DNA of 64,000 nucleotides. Source: Kangiella taiwanensis. Its GTDB lineage: Bacteria > Pseudomonadota > Gammaproteobacteria > Enterobacterales > Kangiellaceae. The stretch lies in the NCBI RefSeq assembly GCF_020005165.1, contig NZ_JAHCLT010000002.1:310001-374000 (forward strand). The letters are read 5' to 3'. The notes under the pieces were generated by a model. That model was not told the DNA's origin. It was given only the letters and a program-made list of their open reading frames with translations, and made no database searches. Of this stretch, positions 37,123-46,672 are shown piece after piece. Each line of letters begins with the position of its first letter. The stretch's first letter is position 1. The position numbers and the translations under genes are program-made.

Positions 37123-38103
37123 TTAGTAATGAGTCATCATATTGTCCAAATGCAACACTGACTCTGAGCTGAGTGGGATATGGCTGAAACTACTAGCTTC
37201 TGGGGAAAAACTGCCCTTAATCTCAATTTTGATTTTATAAGTGCCTATATCTAAAGGCTGACTGTTAAGATCTTTGAGATCCAACGCTCCACCAAACCTT
37301 TCTGCTTCACCAGGTTTGATCTTCATTGAGTGTAATGCTTGGGTGAACATCATGTCTGATGACCACAGGCTAACCAACTGCTCGTTATCGTCATAGAGGT
37401 ATATCTCGAAAGTTTGTCCCGAGGTAAAATCGAGAGTAATCGTCTCATCGCTATGGTTGATAAGAGTAATTGAGGCTTCGATAGTATTTTGATTATTTAG
37501 CATCACGGTTTCTGCTGGAAACTGCGCAGAAAGCTCAATGCCTTCTTGGTTTGGTAATGTCATGTTACCCACCTTAGCATGCTCTAGTTCAAAAACAACC
37601 GGCCCAATCATTGAGTCTTTTGACCACTTAACCAACCCTATTCCCGGCACAAACCAAGCACTTTCTAAGCCTTCATCAAAACAATAGCCAGAAAAATCGA
37701 GGCGGACACTGCGATCAAAGTCACCAGCTGCGACTCGAACCTTGTCACTTTTACTGGCTAACGTAGCACGATCAGTGCAGCCATCGATCTTTACCCGATA
37801 CTCAGTCCCCACAGGGTCACTAGCATTGAGTAATAATTCGGCATTTTGCGACTCATTAAACCAATAGATTTCCTGACCATCATTCGATAACCATAACCAT
37901 TGATTTTTCTTACCAAAATAACTGGAGTACTGCTTCCAGTTTCCACCCTTGGTATCAATGAGGCTCATGCTTAACGATTGATTTTGAGAACTTTTGAAGC
38001 TTCGATAGTCCGCGGGTGAGGTCATTAGGTAGCTATCTGCAGAAGCAGCAACCCCAGCGAACAATGTTGATAAAGCAAATGTCAGTTTACTAAAAGTATT
38101 CAT
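37123..38103 (-). CDS. Exported protein with C-terminal BsuPI-like domain
   Basis: 326 residues from ATG at 38103, chosen because an AGGAGA Shine-Dalgarno lies 4 nt before it and a signal peptide follows (MNTFSKLTFALSTLFAGVAASA); the frame is open 81 nt further upstream. The C-terminal third (about 205-310: SITLINHSDETITLDFTSGQTFEIYLYD, SLWSSDMMFTQAL, IKPGEAERF, GTYKIKIEIKG) matches the BsuPI domain, first described in a Bacillus intracellular proteinase inhibitor. The N-terminal part (about 25-180) is beta-rich and unassigned. A periplasmic or secreted protease inhibitor is a reasonable guess, given the secreted proteases in this genome, but is unproven. Confidence 0.75.
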   Translation of the reverse strand: MNTFSKLTFALSTLFAGVAASADSYLMTSPADYRSFKSSQNQSLSMSLIDTKGGNWKQYSSYFGKKNQWLWLSNDGQEIYWFNESQNAELLLNASDPVGTEYRVKIDGCTDRATLASKSDKVRVAAGDFDRSVRLDFSGYCFDEGLESAWFVPGIGLVKWSKDSMIGPVVFELEHAKVGNMTLPNQEGIELSAQFPAETVMLNNQNTIEASITLINHSDETITLDFTSGQTFEIYLYDDNEQLVSLWSSDMMFTQALHSMKIKPGEAERFGGALDLKDLNSQPLDIGTYKIKIEIKGSFSPEASSFSHIPLSSESVLHLDNMMTHY

Positions 38104-38310
38104 GGTATCTCCTAAAAATAATATGGTGTTTTGCTTGATGCGAAACCAATTATTTTCAAAACAAACGCAGAAACCAGTGAACAAATTCTGACAATTATAA
38201 CACTATTGTTTATCCGCGAATAAATCCCAGATAAAACAATAGTTTAGAGAATACTATTAAAACTCAGTAACTTATGAAGGTTTAGTGACAGAACAAAAAG
38301 TGAGCGAAAG

Positions 38311-38994
38311 CTACTGATAAAGAGTTGGATCGGCAAAGCCCTGGGCTTCAAAACCCTGTTGACGCAAGAGACAGGAATCACACTCACCGCATGCCCTACC
38401 AGCATCATCCGCCTTATAGCAAGATACCGTTAGAGCGTAATCAACGCCTAACCTCATGCCCTCGGCAATAATCTGAGCTTTGGTCATATCGATCAGCGGC
38501 GCCTCGATGGTCGTCCTCTGGCCCTCTACGCCCGCTTTGGTGGCTAAGTTGGCCATAGTCTCAAAAGCTTGAATAAACTCTGGGCGGCAGTCTGGGTAGC
38601 CCGAATAGTCAACGGCATTGACACCGACGAAAATATGGTGCGCTTGTAGCACCTCAGCCCAGCCCAAGGCAATGGACAAAAAGACAGTGTTTCGAGCAGG
38701 AACATAGGTCACAGGAATCCCAGCTTCTTTCGAAATAGCTTCTCCGGTAGGCACATCAATCGAATGATCCGTTAAAGCAGAACCACCAATTTCTGACATG
38801 TCCAAATTAACTTCAATGTGCTTTTTCGCACCAAACTGAGCAGACACCTTCTTCGCAGCCTTAAGCTCAGCCACCGTGCGCTGACCATAGTTAAAGCTCA
38901 TGGTGTAACACTCAAAACCGCGATCTTTAGCCATAGCCAAAGCCGTTGTTGAGTCTAAACCACCAGAAAGTAATATTACTGCTCGTTTTGTCAT
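38311..38994 (-). CDS. queC: 7-cyano-7-deazaguanine synthase
   Basis: 227 residues. PP-loop [13 protein letters not shown] at residues 8-20 and the zinc cysteines in [21 protein letters not shown] near residues 193-213. QueC converts 7-carboxy-7-deazaguanine to preQ0 in queuosine synthesis. It lies with queE downstream of the tol-pal-cpoB operon, as in many gammaproteobacteria. Confidence 0.96.
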   Translation of the reverse strand: MTKRAVILLSGGLDSTTALAMAKDRGFECYTMSFNYGQRTVAELKAAKKVSAQFGAKKHIEVNLDMSEIGGSALTDHSIDVPTGEAISKEAGIPVTYVPARNTVFLSIALGWAEVLQAHHIFVGVNAVDYSGYPDCRPEFIQAFETMANLATKAGVEGQRTTIEAPLIDMTKAQIIAEGMRLGVDYALTVSCYKADDAGRACGECDSCLLRQQGFEAQGFADPTLYQ

Positions 38995-39071
38995 TTTGTT
39001 TTGCCTATTGTTTTAGCAAGATAATAGCAAGTTGTGCATTAACCCATTCTGACTTTTTCGCTTTATAGCGA

Positions 39072-39103
39072 GTTCCTTTTCTTGTATGGCCAAGAAAAGG
39101 AAC
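39072..39103. repeat. Perfect 13-bp hairpin repeat in the queE-queC gap
   Basis: GTTCCTTTTCTTG (39072-39084), 6-nt loop, exact complement (39091-39103). Its architecture (a C/T-rich arm ending in CTTG, a 6-nt loop with GGC or GCC, then CAAG) matches the 14-bp hairpin at 36402-36435, so both likely belong to one dispersed palindrome family. Spurious frames run through it on both strands. Confidence 0.65.
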
Positions 39104-39206
39104 CAAACGCTGCTTCACGACCTTTGCTCTGAATTTAGGCTCAAATAGAACCATTGATATTAACGCTAAATTGGAAGCAGGAAAAATGCTCAGTCTGCGC
39201 GGCATT

Positions 39207-39260
39207 CAATCAATTCAAACACAGAGCTTACTTAGGTAAGTGAGTATTTTGAATTGATTG
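39207..39260. repeat. Compound inverted repeat upstream of queC
   Basis: An outer 13-bp perfect stem (CAATCAATTCAAA 39207-39219 / 39248-39260) encloses an inner 5-bp stem CTTAC-TTAG-GTAAG (39227-39240). It sits between queE and queC on the minus-strand transcript and lacks a U-run, so it is more likely an RNA-stability or processing structure than a terminator. Confidence 0.55.
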
Positions 39261-39296
39261 GAATAACAAAGCAGATGAGTATTTTAACAATTCCTA

Positions 39297-39938
39297 TCAG
39301 ACGCCTTGCTTCTCACCCCAGATGATCTTATGAAGTTGAACCTGCATCCGAACCTTCAACCTATCTTTCAAAATCCACTCGGCTAAGTCGGCGTATTCAA
39401 CCTGCCCATAACTTGGGGAAAATAATACTTCACACTTATCTGTCAGGCTGTACTTATCAATAGTCATTTTGCACCAGTCATAGTCCTTTCGACTGCAAAT
39501 AACGAACTTAACCTGATCCGTTGGTTTTAAGTGGTCAATATTCTCATAGAGGTTACGTGACATTTCCCCTGAATCAGGGGTTTTGAGGTCCATCACCACC
39601 ATAACTCGCTTATCGAGCACAGAGATATCATGGGCACCACCAGTCTCTGTAGAGACTTTATAGCCTTTTTCACATAGCAGTTCATAGAACTCATAAGCAC
39701 GTTTTTGTGCTAGGGGTTCACCGCCAGTCATACAGATGTGCTGGCAGTTGTACTGCTCTATCTCAGCCAGAATATCTTCAAAGGTCATCCACTCCCCACC
39801 ACCAAAAGCATAATCGGTATCGCAATAGGTGCAACGTAACGGGCAACCGGTGAGTCGTACAAAGACTGTTGGTAGACCTACGGTTAGACTTTCGCCCTGT
39901 AGCGAGTGAAAAATTTCGGTGATTCTTAATTTGCTCAA
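39297..39938 (-). CDS. queE: 7-carboxy-7-deazaguanine synthase
   Basis: 213 residues. Radical SAM motif CPLRCTYCDTDYAF (CxxxCxxC) at about residues 32-45, preceded by SLQGESLTVGLPTVFVRLTG split around the substrate loop, and ICMTGGEPLAQ. QueE forms the 7-deazaguanine ring in queuosine synthesis and acts before QueC. It is the next gene after cpoB but a strong terminator intervenes. Confidence 0.95.
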   Translation of the reverse strand: MSKLRITEIFHSLQGESLTVGLPTVFVRLTGCPLRCTYCDTDYAFGGGEWMTFEDILAEIEQYNCQHICMTGGEPLAQKRAYEFYELLCEKGYKVSTETGGAHDISVLDKRVMVVMDLKTPDSGEMSRNLYENIDHLKPTDQVKFVICSRKDYDWCKMTIDKYSLTDKCEVLFSPSYGQVEYADLAEWILKDRLKVRMQVQLHKIIWGEKQGV

Positions 39939-39986
39939 AATGGACCTAAAAACAGGGAAATGGCTAGAAATTGTGCGGATTGTAAC

Positions 39987-40014
39987 AAAAAAGCTGTCTA
40001 ATAAGACAGCTTTT
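39987..40014 (-). terminator. Terminator of the tol-pal operon after cpoB
   Basis: An 11-bp perfect stem (AAAAGCTGTCT 39989-39999 / 40004-40014), 4-nt loop, followed by six U on the minus strand. It separates cpoB from queE. Confidence 0.85.
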
Positions 40015-40039
40015 CATGAGGCTTAGAGCAATTTATCAC

Positions 40040-40786
40040 TTATAGCGAGCTCAGTTTTACCTTGGCTAACTTGCCTGCTGTCGTGTTAGGAAATGCTTTC
40101 GCCAGCGCTTGGTACGTCTTTTTTGCTTCGGCTTTATTACCGCTCAGCTCATGAGTTTGAGCTAACTTCAGCATGGCTTTATCTTTAATCTCAGTATCTG
40201 GAAACTGAGTATAAACCGCTTCAAACTCAAAGGCCGCTTCTTTATATTCCTTGTCGTTTGCATGAAGCTGACCAAGGATATAATGGGCGTTAGCCGCTAA
40301 AGAGTGCTTAGGATAGTCTTTGACAAAACTTTTAAAAGAGCTCTTAGCAAATGCATATTCTTTGTTACTAAACTGCGAAAAGGCTTTGTTATAAGCTTTT
40401 TGCGCATCACTCAGATTTTGGTTGTTCGCATCGCTAGAACCTGAATCGGTTGCGCCTGCTTCACCAGATAGTTCTGAGCCAACTAAGCCACCTTGAGTCG
40501 CGTCAGTTAAGCGGCGGTCAAGATCGGCATACAATTCTTTTTGCTGACGTTGCAACTTTTGGATTTGATAACCTTGTTCTTCAGCTTGGCCACGTAAGTA
40601 ACTCACTTCTTGTTGAAGTTGCATTACCTGACGCATTAACTCGCCGACTAACTGATTTTGGTCATTCTCTTGGTATTGCTGAATCGCCTCTACTGCCTTC
40701 CCATCAACCACTGGGGCAGCAGCATTGCCCACAGCAGACGCTGTGAGCAATGATAGTGCGATTATTTTAGTAAAACGATTATTCAT
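40040..40786 (-). CDS. cpoB: Cell division coordinator CpoB (YbgF)
   Basis: 248 residues with a signal peptide (ends near GNAAA). A coiled-coil trimerisation region (about 45-90, LMRQVMQLQQEVSYLRGQAEEQ split by polar residues) is followed by a linker and a C-terminal TPR domain (about 125-246, AQKAYNKAFSQFSNKEYAFAKS and HYILGQLHANDKEYKEA). CpoB links peptidoglycan synthesis by PBP1B to Tol-driven outer membrane constriction. Last gene of the tol-pal operon. Confidence 0.94.
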   Translation of the reverse strand: MNNRFTKIIALSLLTASAVGNAAAPVVDGKAVEAIQQYQENDQNQLVGELMRQVMQLQQEVSYLRGQAEEQGYQIQKLQRQQKELYADLDRRLTDATQGGLVGSELSGEAGATDSGSSDANNQNLSDAQKAYNKAFSQFSNKEYAFAKSSFKSFVKDYPKHSLAANAHYILGQLHANDKEYKEAAFEFEAVYTQFPDTEIKDKAMLKLAQTHELSGNKAEAKKTYQALAKAFPNTTAGKLAKVKLSSL

Positions 40787-40841
40787 TTTTATAAAATAAT
40801 ACTCTTTTCAATCTTTTTTCAATAAAGCTTCGTTGTGAAGA

Positions 40842-41366
40842 TTACTGATATTTGATTTCTACACGACGGTTTTCTTGCCATGCTTGCTCAGTGTGACCAG
40901 GGTTAGCTGGAGACTCTTCACCAAAGCTGATCACTTCGATTTGACTACCAGAAACACCATAAGTTCTCATTAACTGAGCTACTGACTTTGCACGACGCTC
41001 ACCTAGAGCCAAGTTGTATTCTGGCGTACCACGCTCGTCCGCATGACCTTCAAGAATGACTTTCTTGCCAGTCGCTTGGATGTGCTTAGCGTGAACTTCT
41101 AACAACTCCATGTCGCCGCTACGAATAGCGTCGCTGTCGAAGTCGAAGTAGATAGTCGTGTTTTCCAACAATGCCGCGATACGTTGTCTTTCAGCTTCTT
41201 CAGCAGCACGTTGACGTGCTAATGCTTCAGCTTCAGCGTCCGAACCATCGTCTTGTTGTACAGTTGTGTCAGTAGTATCGTCTGCTGGCTCAGTTGTGCT
41301 ACATGCAGCTAAAGCGAATGCTGCTAACAAAGCCAATAGTAATTGTACCGAACGTTTCATTGTCAT
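40842..41366 (-). CDS. pal: Peptidoglycan-associated lipoprotein Pal
   Basis: 174 residues, lipobox ALAAC with Cys22, an Asp/Glu/Thr-rich linker, then the OmpA-like peptidoglycan-binding domain (about 70-174) with ILEGHADERGTPEYNLALGE and the RRVEIKY ending. It anchors the outer membrane to peptidoglycan and interacts with TolB. It is 32 nt after tolB. Confidence 0.97.
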   Translation of the reverse strand: MTMKRSVQLLLALLAAFALAACSTTEPADDTTDTTVQQDDGSDAEAEALARQRAAEEAERQRIAALLENTTIYFDFDSDAIRSGDMELLEVHAKHIQATGKKVILEGHADERGTPEYNLALGERRAKSVAQLMRTYGVSGSQIEVISFGEESPANPGHTEQAWQENRRVEIKYQ

Positions 41367-41397
41367 CCTCCAGGATTGTTATTTAACTTATTACTAA

Positions 41398-42762
41398 TTA
41401 CAAAATAAACGGAGACCACGCCGGTGCTTTAACTTCACCAACGTTGGCCGGTAGTCTTGCTTTAAAGCGTCCATCCATTGATACCGCACTTAAAACTTTT
41501 TGTTGCCCGTCAACCGTAGAGAAAATAATCATGCTACTGTTTGGAGCAACTGACAACGACTCATCCAGACTGGTCTTTGTTAAGACAGTCAGGTTCCCCG
41601 TGTCGATGTCTTGCGCGGCTACATGGAAATTACCATTGCTTTGGTGAACCATCACAATAGATTTCCCGTCTGGTGCAAACTCAGCACCAGCATTGTACCT
41701 CCCCTCAAAGGTTACCCTTTCTGCATCACCTCCTGCAAGCGAAACCCTATAAATTTGCGGTTTTCCTCCTCGATCTGAGGTGAATATCAAACTTTTGCCA
41801 TCTGGATGCCACGATGGCTCGGTGTCAATCGAGTAATGACGCGTGAGTCGCGTCAGCTTTTTCGTTGCTAGATCCATCACATAAAGCTCTGGATTACCAT
41901 CTTTCGATAACACCATCGCCATTTTTGTGCCATCTGGAGACCATGCAGGAGCACTGTTAAAGCCTTTATAGCTAGCAATAAGTTCGCGCTGTCCAGTCGT
42001 AATGGTTTGCACATAAATCTCTGAACGCCCGTTCTCGAAGCTCACATAAGCTAACTTTTCAGCGTCCGGAGACCAGCTCGGTGACATGATCGGTTTTTTT
42101 GAGGTGAATACTTGAGTCTGGTTAAAACCATCGCTATCCGCCACATTAAGCTGGTAAGGTTTAGCTGCGAGACGATCAACCTGAACGTAAGCAATTTGGG
42201 TCGCAAAAGCACCTCGCTCACCAGTTAGAGCTTCATAAATTTCATCCGCTGCAATATGTGCCGCCCAGCGGAAATTATCGTTATTGACCAGTTTAGTCTT
42301 TAGCACCATCAAGTGAAAAGACTGATCAACTAAAGGGTAGCTTCCTGATGGGATGCTTGATTCCATCACAGCCTTATCGTTATAGGGATCGATTAAGTCA
42401 TAAGACACCATGTACTTACCCGGCGCGGTTTCTTTGACGATGCCATAAACCACACCATCGACTCCCAACTCTTTCCAAGCATCAATGTCGACGTCGGTAA
42501 TTTGACTTGGTCGCTGCGGCAACTCCGAAAGCTCCACCGGCTTAAACTTACCACTACGCTCCAAATCATTCGCGATAATTTGCGCGAAATCATGCGGTGG
42601 CTGTACCGTCACCTCAGATTCACTTTCAAATGTGAACGGCACAACGGCAACAGGACGCGCGTCATCACGCCCTTCTGTAATGTAAATTTGCACCTCAGCA
42701 TTGGCCGCATAGGCCATCATGCCTAACCACAGTACCACCAGTTTTTTACAAATATGTTTCAT
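41398..42762 (-). CDS. tolB: Tol-Pal system protein TolB
   Basis: 454 residues with a signal peptide ([22 protein letters not shown]). N-terminal domain (about 25-160) with PVAVVPF, then a six-bladed beta propeller; blades such as [36 protein letters not shown] and [19 protein letters not shown] are visible. TolB is the periplasmic partner of Pal and TolA. The N-terminal TolA-binding box is present in the first mature residues (EVQIYITEG). Confidence 0.97.
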   Translation of the reverse strand: MKHICKKLVVLWLGMMAYAANAEVQIYITEGRDDARPVAVVPFTFESESEVTVQPPHDFAQIIANDLERSGKFKPVELSELPQRPSQITDVDIDAWKELGVDGVVYGIVKETAPGKYMVSYDLIDPYNDKAVMESSIPSGSYPLVDQSFHLMVLKTKLVNNDNFRWAAHIAADEIYEALTGERGAFATQIAYVQVDRLAAKPYQLNVADSDGFNQTQVFTSKKPIMSPSWSPDAEKLAYVSFENGRSEIYVQTITTGQRELIASYKGFNSAPAWSPDGTKMAMVLSKDGNPELYVMDLATKKLTRLTRHYSIDTEPSWHPDGKSLIFTSDRGGKPQIYRVSLAGGDAERVTFEGRYNAGAEFAPDGKSIVMVHQSNGNFHVAAQDIDTGNLTVLTKTSLDESLSVAPNSSMIIFSTVDGQQKVLSAVSMDGRFKARLPANVGEVKAPAWSPFIL

Positions 42763-42784
42763 AGAGTCTCTACTCTCGGTTTGT

Positions 42785-43720
42785 TTAATCTTTTAAACTT
42801 GGATCAAAAGTAAATGTAATGGTTCTCAATTCCTCGATAACATCGGGGTTATCTGAGTAAGGTAGTGGCGAGGCGCGGTTAATTGCCGCGATACCCGTCT
42901 GGCAATACACATCGTCACCACCAACAATGATCGTATCTAACACCACACCACCTGGCGCTGTTTTAATCGTGATAGTACACGAGCCTGGCACGGATGGTTT
43001 ATTCCATAATCTTACTAACTTACTTCTAATTTGAGCCTTCAACTTTTCAAGCTCCGTCAAAGCTTGCGCTTTCTTAACATCACCTTCCATCGCGTCGAAA
43101 AACTCACCGTCTTCAGCGGCAAGCTCTTTTTGTAAGCGCTCAATCTCTTCTTGGCGCTTACGCTCAGCCTCTTCACGCTTCTTACGTTCGGCTTCTTCTT
43201 TCTTACGCTTTTCCTCAGCCAAGCGTTTTTTCTCAGCCTCTTCTTTGCGTTTACGTTCCGCTTCTTCCTTTTTACGCTTTTCCTCAGCCAAACGTTTCTT
43301 TTCGGCCTCTTCCTTCTTACGCTTCTCTTCCTCAAGCTTTTTCTCAAGCGCTAATTTCTTTTTACGCTCAAGTTCCGCCTGCTCTTTAGCACGCTGTTCT
43401 GCAGCTGCTTTTTCTTTAGCTTTTTGCTCAGCAAGTTCTTTCTCACGTTTGAGCTTTTCCAAACGTTCCTTTTCTTGCTGCTGTTTTTTCAAACGCTCTT
43501 CTTCACGCTTTTTCTCTTCGCGCTTCTTTTCTTCATCGGCGCTTGGCGGTGGCGGGTTCGTTTTAGGGGCTTGTGCAATTCGAGCTTGAATAGGAGCATC
43601 AACATACTTATGCTCTGGGATATTAGGCTCCCAGATAAACTTCCACACAATAGCGCCAATCAGCGCTAAGTGAAGCACTACCGACAAAATAATAGGTAAA
43701 GTCTTTTTCTTATCAGACAT
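42785..43720 (-). CDS. tolA: Cell envelope integrity protein TolA
   Basis: 311 residues: an N-terminal transmembrane helix (about 8-30) with the SHxLS-type motif replaced by [10 protein letters not shown], a long Lys/Glu/Ala/Arg-rich helical domain (about 60-215) of repeated [10 protein letters not shown]-like units, and a C-terminal globular domain (about 225-311) with [23 protein letters not shown]. TolA couples the TolQR motor to TolB/Pal. The repetitive coding of domain II explains the repeat-like DNA at 43100-43560. Confidence 0.95.
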   Translation of the reverse strand: MSDKKKTLPIILSVVLHLALIGAIVWKFIWEPNIPEHKYVDAPIQARIAQAPKTNPPPPSADEEKKREEKKREEERLKKQQQEKERLEKLKREKELAEQKAKEKAAAEQRAKEQAELERKKKLALEKKLEEEKRKKEEAEKKRLAEEKRKKEEAERKRKEEAEKKRLAEEKRKKEEAERKKREEAERKRQEEIERLQKELAAEDGEFFDAMEGDVKKAQALTELEKLKAQIRSKLVRLWNKPSVPGSCTITIKTAPGGVVLDTIIVGGDDVYCQTGIAAINRASPLPYSDNPDVIEELRTITFTFDPSLKD

Positions 43721-43740
43721 CAGTCACCAAGTTCCGCCAC

Positions 43741-44184
43741 CTAATTAGGCTGTTGTGTCATCAAACCAACGTTTTCTATCCCTGCGACCTGTCTTAATTG
43801 ATCCATCAATTCCACCACATCACCATAAGGTACCGACTTATCACCGTTAATTAAAATTGGTGACTCAGGCGAAGTTTCAAGCTCAGTCAGCACCGTATCG
43901 AGCAGTTCTTCACGGCTCATGGGTTCTGGGCGCCCCGCAGAGCTACCAATTTCTAAATAGTACTGTCCATCAGAATTAACCGTCACAATAAACGGCGTAC
44001 TTTCGTCAGGCGACATCGGCTCAGCCTCAGCAGTCGGTAAATCGACCTGAATACCCGCGGTAATTAATGGCGCGGTAATCATAAAGATCACCAACAAAAC
44101 CAGCATTACGTCAATGTAAGGAACCACATTGATTTCAGCGTTCAGTCGGCGTCTTTGTCTGCGAACAAGTTGCGGCATAATCAA
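43741..44184 (-). CDS. tolR: Tol-Pal motor subunit TolR
   Basis: 147 residues. ExbD/TolR family: MPQLVRRQRRRLNAEINVVPYIDVMLVLLVIFMITAPL contains the transmembrane helix with the proton-carrying Asp (in YIDVMLVLL), then a periplasmic domain to GLMTQQ. It forms the proton-driven motor with TolQ. 5 nt after tolQ. Confidence 0.96.
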   Translation of the reverse strand: MIMPQLVRRQRRRLNAEINVVPYIDVMLVLLVIFMITAPLITAGIQVDLPTAEAEPMSPDESTPFIVTVNSDGQYYLEIGSSAGRPEPMSREELLDTVLTELETSPESPILINGDKSVPYGDVVELMDQLRQVAGIENVGLMTQQPN

Positions 44185-44189
44185 TAACC

Positions 44190-44870
44190 TTAGCTGTGCG
44201 CCTTACGGTGCAATATTCCTGAAAACTCTTCAAGGAAGTTTTCATAGCGGATTTCGATTCGCTGCAAACGGTTTGTAAAACGGTTGTATGCAATAACAGC
44301 AGGAATCGCTGCGAAGAGACCCATCGCCGTTGCAATCAAAGCTTCTGCGATACCTGGCGCAACCATGGCCAAGGTCGCCTGCTTAACGCTGCCCAATGCG
44401 ATAAATGAGGTCATGATGCCCCATACCGTGCCGAATAGACCAATGTATGGCGTTACCGAGCCCACTGTCGCTAAGAACGATAAGTTCTGCTCAAGCTTTT
44501 CCACTTCACGGCTGTGCGCCACACGCATCGCACGATGCGTACCATCCATCACCGCTTCAGGGCTGACGCCACTTTGTTGGCGAAGACGCATAAACTCTTT
44601 GTAACCCGCTAAAAACAATGACTCTAAGCCTTGTTTCTTTTGGTTACTTTGCGACAGCTCGGTCGATAGCTTGCTCAGATCGATACCTGACCAAAACTTA
44701 TCCTCAAACTGTTTACTCTTTTTTGAGGCAGTATTTAGGACACCAGATCGTTGAAAAATCAACGCCCAAGACATTACAGAAATGATCAAAAGTAACAGCA
44801 TAATTAACTGTACTGGAATACTGGCTTCTAAAATCAAACCAGCAATGGACATGTCATTAGCACCACTCAC
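44190..44870 (-). CDS. tolQ: Tol-Pal motor subunit TolQ
   Basis: 226 residues. MotA/TolQ/ExbB family with helices at about 14-36, 135-158 and 170-190; TVGSVTPYIGLFGTVWGIMTSF and the AEALIATAMGLFAAIPAVIAYN helix are conserved. Start: GTG at 44870 has a GAGGAG Shine-Dalgarno 7 nt upstream and overlaps the ybgC end by 14 nt; a TTG at 44876 and an ATG at 44852 are alternatives. Forms the stator of the TolQR proton motor. Confidence 0.94.
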   Translation of the reverse strand: MSGANDMSIAGLILEASIPVQLIMLLLLIISVMSWALIFQRSGVLNTASKKSKQFEDKFWSGIDLSKLSTELSQSNQKKQGLESLFLAGYKEFMRLRQQSGVSPEAVMDGTHRAMRVAHSREVEKLEQNLSFLATVGSVTPYIGLFGTVWGIMTSFIALGSVKQATLAMVAPGIAEALIATAMGLFAAIPAVIAYNRFTNRLQRIEIRYENFLEEFSGILHRKAHS

Positions 44871-45303
44871 GTGCAATCTCCTCTTGTAAATAATTAGGCA
44901 TAGGAGCAGGCGTCATGGTGTCCATATCAACGCAAGCCACCCGAATTGTTGCCTTATTCACTAGTTGTTGTTTATTGTCGTCCGATTCATCACTGTTTTC
45001 ATCAACACGATAAATCTCTTGCTCAAAAATAACGCTCGCCTTTCTGACTGAGCTAATTCGTGTTTTAACGACTAACTTATCGTTAAAACGAGCAGGTCGA
45101 AGGTATTTTGCATCAACATGCGCCACAGCAAAGGCCAAGCCCTTGTCGATCAAAACATCTTGCTCCCAGCCCAATGAACGCAACCATTCCGTACGACCAC
45201 GCTCATAAAACTTTAAATAATTGGCATAAAAAACCACGCCAGCCACATCAGTATCTTCATAGTAGACCCTGACAGGCCAACTAAATTCACGCTGTTTTGT
45301 CAT
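44857..45303 (-). CDS. ybgC: Tol-Pal-associated acyl-CoA thioesterase YbgC
   Basis: 148 residues, hot-dog fold. The active-site region YYEDTDVAGVVFYANYLKFYERGR near residues 15-38 contains the catalytic Asp of the 4-hydroxybenzoyl-CoA thioesterase type. First gene of the tol-pal operon, as in E. coli, overlapping tolQ. Confidence 0.95.
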   Translation of the reverse strand: MTKQREFSWPVRVYYEDTDVAGVVFYANYLKFYERGRTEWLRSLGWEQDVLIDKGLAFAVAHVDAKYLRPARFNDKLVVKTRISSVRKASVIFEQEIYRVDENSDESDDNKQQLVNKATIRVACVDMDTMTPAPMPNYLQEEIAREWC

Positions 45304-45407
45304 TAAATCACCAATGATGCGTATTATAACGTTTCAGTTTGCTAAAAGTGTTAAAGCAATCCCGAAAACAGTTACTTAACGAAAATTTACTTATTCAACT
45401 TTGTGTC

Positions 45408-46430
45408 TTAATTATTAAACAAATCATCCGAAGAAGGGATGACTCCAAAGTGCTCATAGGCATGTTTGGTCGCTATACGGCCTCTTGGCGTCCGCTGAAT
45501 AAAGCCCTGCTGAATTAAATACGGCTCTAACACATCATCAATCGTATCGCGCTCTTCACCAATCGCCGCGGCTAAGGTATCCAAACCCACAGGACCGCCA
45601 CCAAACTTCTCGATAATAGTCAGCAATAACTTACGATCCATGGTATCGAAGCCCTTAGCATCGACATCAAGCATGTCCAAAGCGCGGTCAGCAACTTTGT
45701 CGGTGATCAAACCATCAGACTTAATTTCCGCAAAATCACGCACACGGCGTAATAAGCGGTTAGCGATACGTGGCGTACCGCGAGAACGGCGTGCGATTTC
45801 CAGCGCGCCAGACTCTTCAATTTGCAAATCCAAGATCTTAGCTGAGCGCATGACAATCCCAGTTAAGTCTTTGATGTTATAAAATTCAAGGCGTTGGACG
45901 ATACCGAAGCGATCGCGTAAAGGTGATGTTAATAATCCCGCACGAGTGGTCGCGCCGACTAAGGTGAACGGCGGTAACTCAACTTTGATGGAACGTGCCG
46001 CTGGGCCTTCACCGATCATGATATCGAGCTGGTAATCCTCCATCGCGGGATAAAGCACCTCTTCAACATGGGGGCTTAGGCGATGAATTTCGTCGATAAA
46101 CAAAACGTCGTTTGGCTCAAGGTTGGTCAACATCGCCGCCAAGTCGCCCGCTTTTTCCAACACAGGCCCCGAGGTATGTTTAATACCCACGTTCATTTCG
46201 TTAGCGATAATGTTCGATAGCGTGGTTTTACCAAGGCCAGGAGGGCCAAAGATGAGAACATGATCCAACGCTTCTTTGCGCATTTGAGCCGCTTTAAGGA
46301 AAATCTCCATCTGCTCACGGACTTTTTCCTGCCCCACGTAATCCTGCAAGGTCGTCGGGCGAATAGCGCGGTCAAACTGCTCTTCGTCAGTGGTTTCGGT
46401 CGGATTTATTATTCTGTCATGCTCAATCAT
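45408..46430 (-). CDS. ruvB: Holliday junction branch migration ATPase RuvB
   Basis: 340 residues. AAA+ motor: Walker [10 protein letters not shown], Walker [10 protein letters not shown], sensor 1 GATTRAGLL, arginine finger in PLRDRFG, and a C-terminal winged-helix domain ([13 protein letters not shown]). With RuvA it drives branch migration. It stands upstream of ybgC as usual, but ruvA and ruvC are not adjacent: they lie 6.75 kb away beyond an accessory block. Confidence 0.97.
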   Translation of the reverse strand: MIEHDRIINPTETTDEEQFDRAIRPTTLQDYVGQEKVREQMEIFLKAAQMRKEALDHVLIFGPPGLGKTTLSNIIANEMNVGIKHTSGPVLEKAGDLAAMLTNLEPNDVLFIDEIHRLSPHVEEVLYPAMEDYQLDIMIGEGPAARSIKVELPPFTLVGATTRAGLLTSPLRDRFGIVQRLEFYNIKDLTGIVMRSAKILDLQIEESGALEIARRSRGTPRIANRLLRRVRDFAEIKSDGLITDKVADRALDMLDVDAKGFDTMDRKLLLTIIEKFGGGPVGLDTLAAAIGEERDTIDDVLEPYLIQQGFIQRTPRGRIATKHAYEHFGVIPSSDDLFNN

Positions 46431-46582
46431 GGATTTTTTGTGCTCGTAGCACCAAAAGCTCTAATGCGGTTAAGTCTACCAAGGGTTTGATTTATATGGA
46501 ACCTAAACCGTTGCTTTTCCACATTTGGCCAGAATCCGCCTTTTTCTTGTTAATTTAAGGAGTTAAGCGAGCTAAGTTCACT

Positions 46583-46656
46583 AGATTCCCGCCTTCGCGG
46601 GAATGACGGCTATCCCTTCCAAGTTTGAAACGTCACCCCCGCGAAGGCGGGGATCT
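46583..46656. repeat. Pair of inverted REP-like palindromes
   Basis: Two 26-nt elements (46583-46608 and 46631-46656) in opposite orientation, differing at 3 positions, each with the palindromic core CCCGCCTTCGCGGG. This GC-rich core is a very common dispersed intergenic repeat in Proteobacteria, and the pair resembles a BIME unit. It lies between yheS and ruvB; the rest of 46431-46672 shows nothing else. Confidence 0.8.
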
Positions 46657-46672
46657 CTAAACCTAATACATT

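Noticed and set aside
39005-39205. 66-codon minus-strand frame between queE and queC
   Set aside because: It crosses the 13-bp hairpin repeat; such repeat-borne frames are commonly misannotated.
43100-43560. Short repeated DNA units, possible repeat array or CRISPR-like pattern
   Set aside because: The repeats are in frame and encode the Lys/Glu/Ala helical domain II of TolA; there are no unique spacers.
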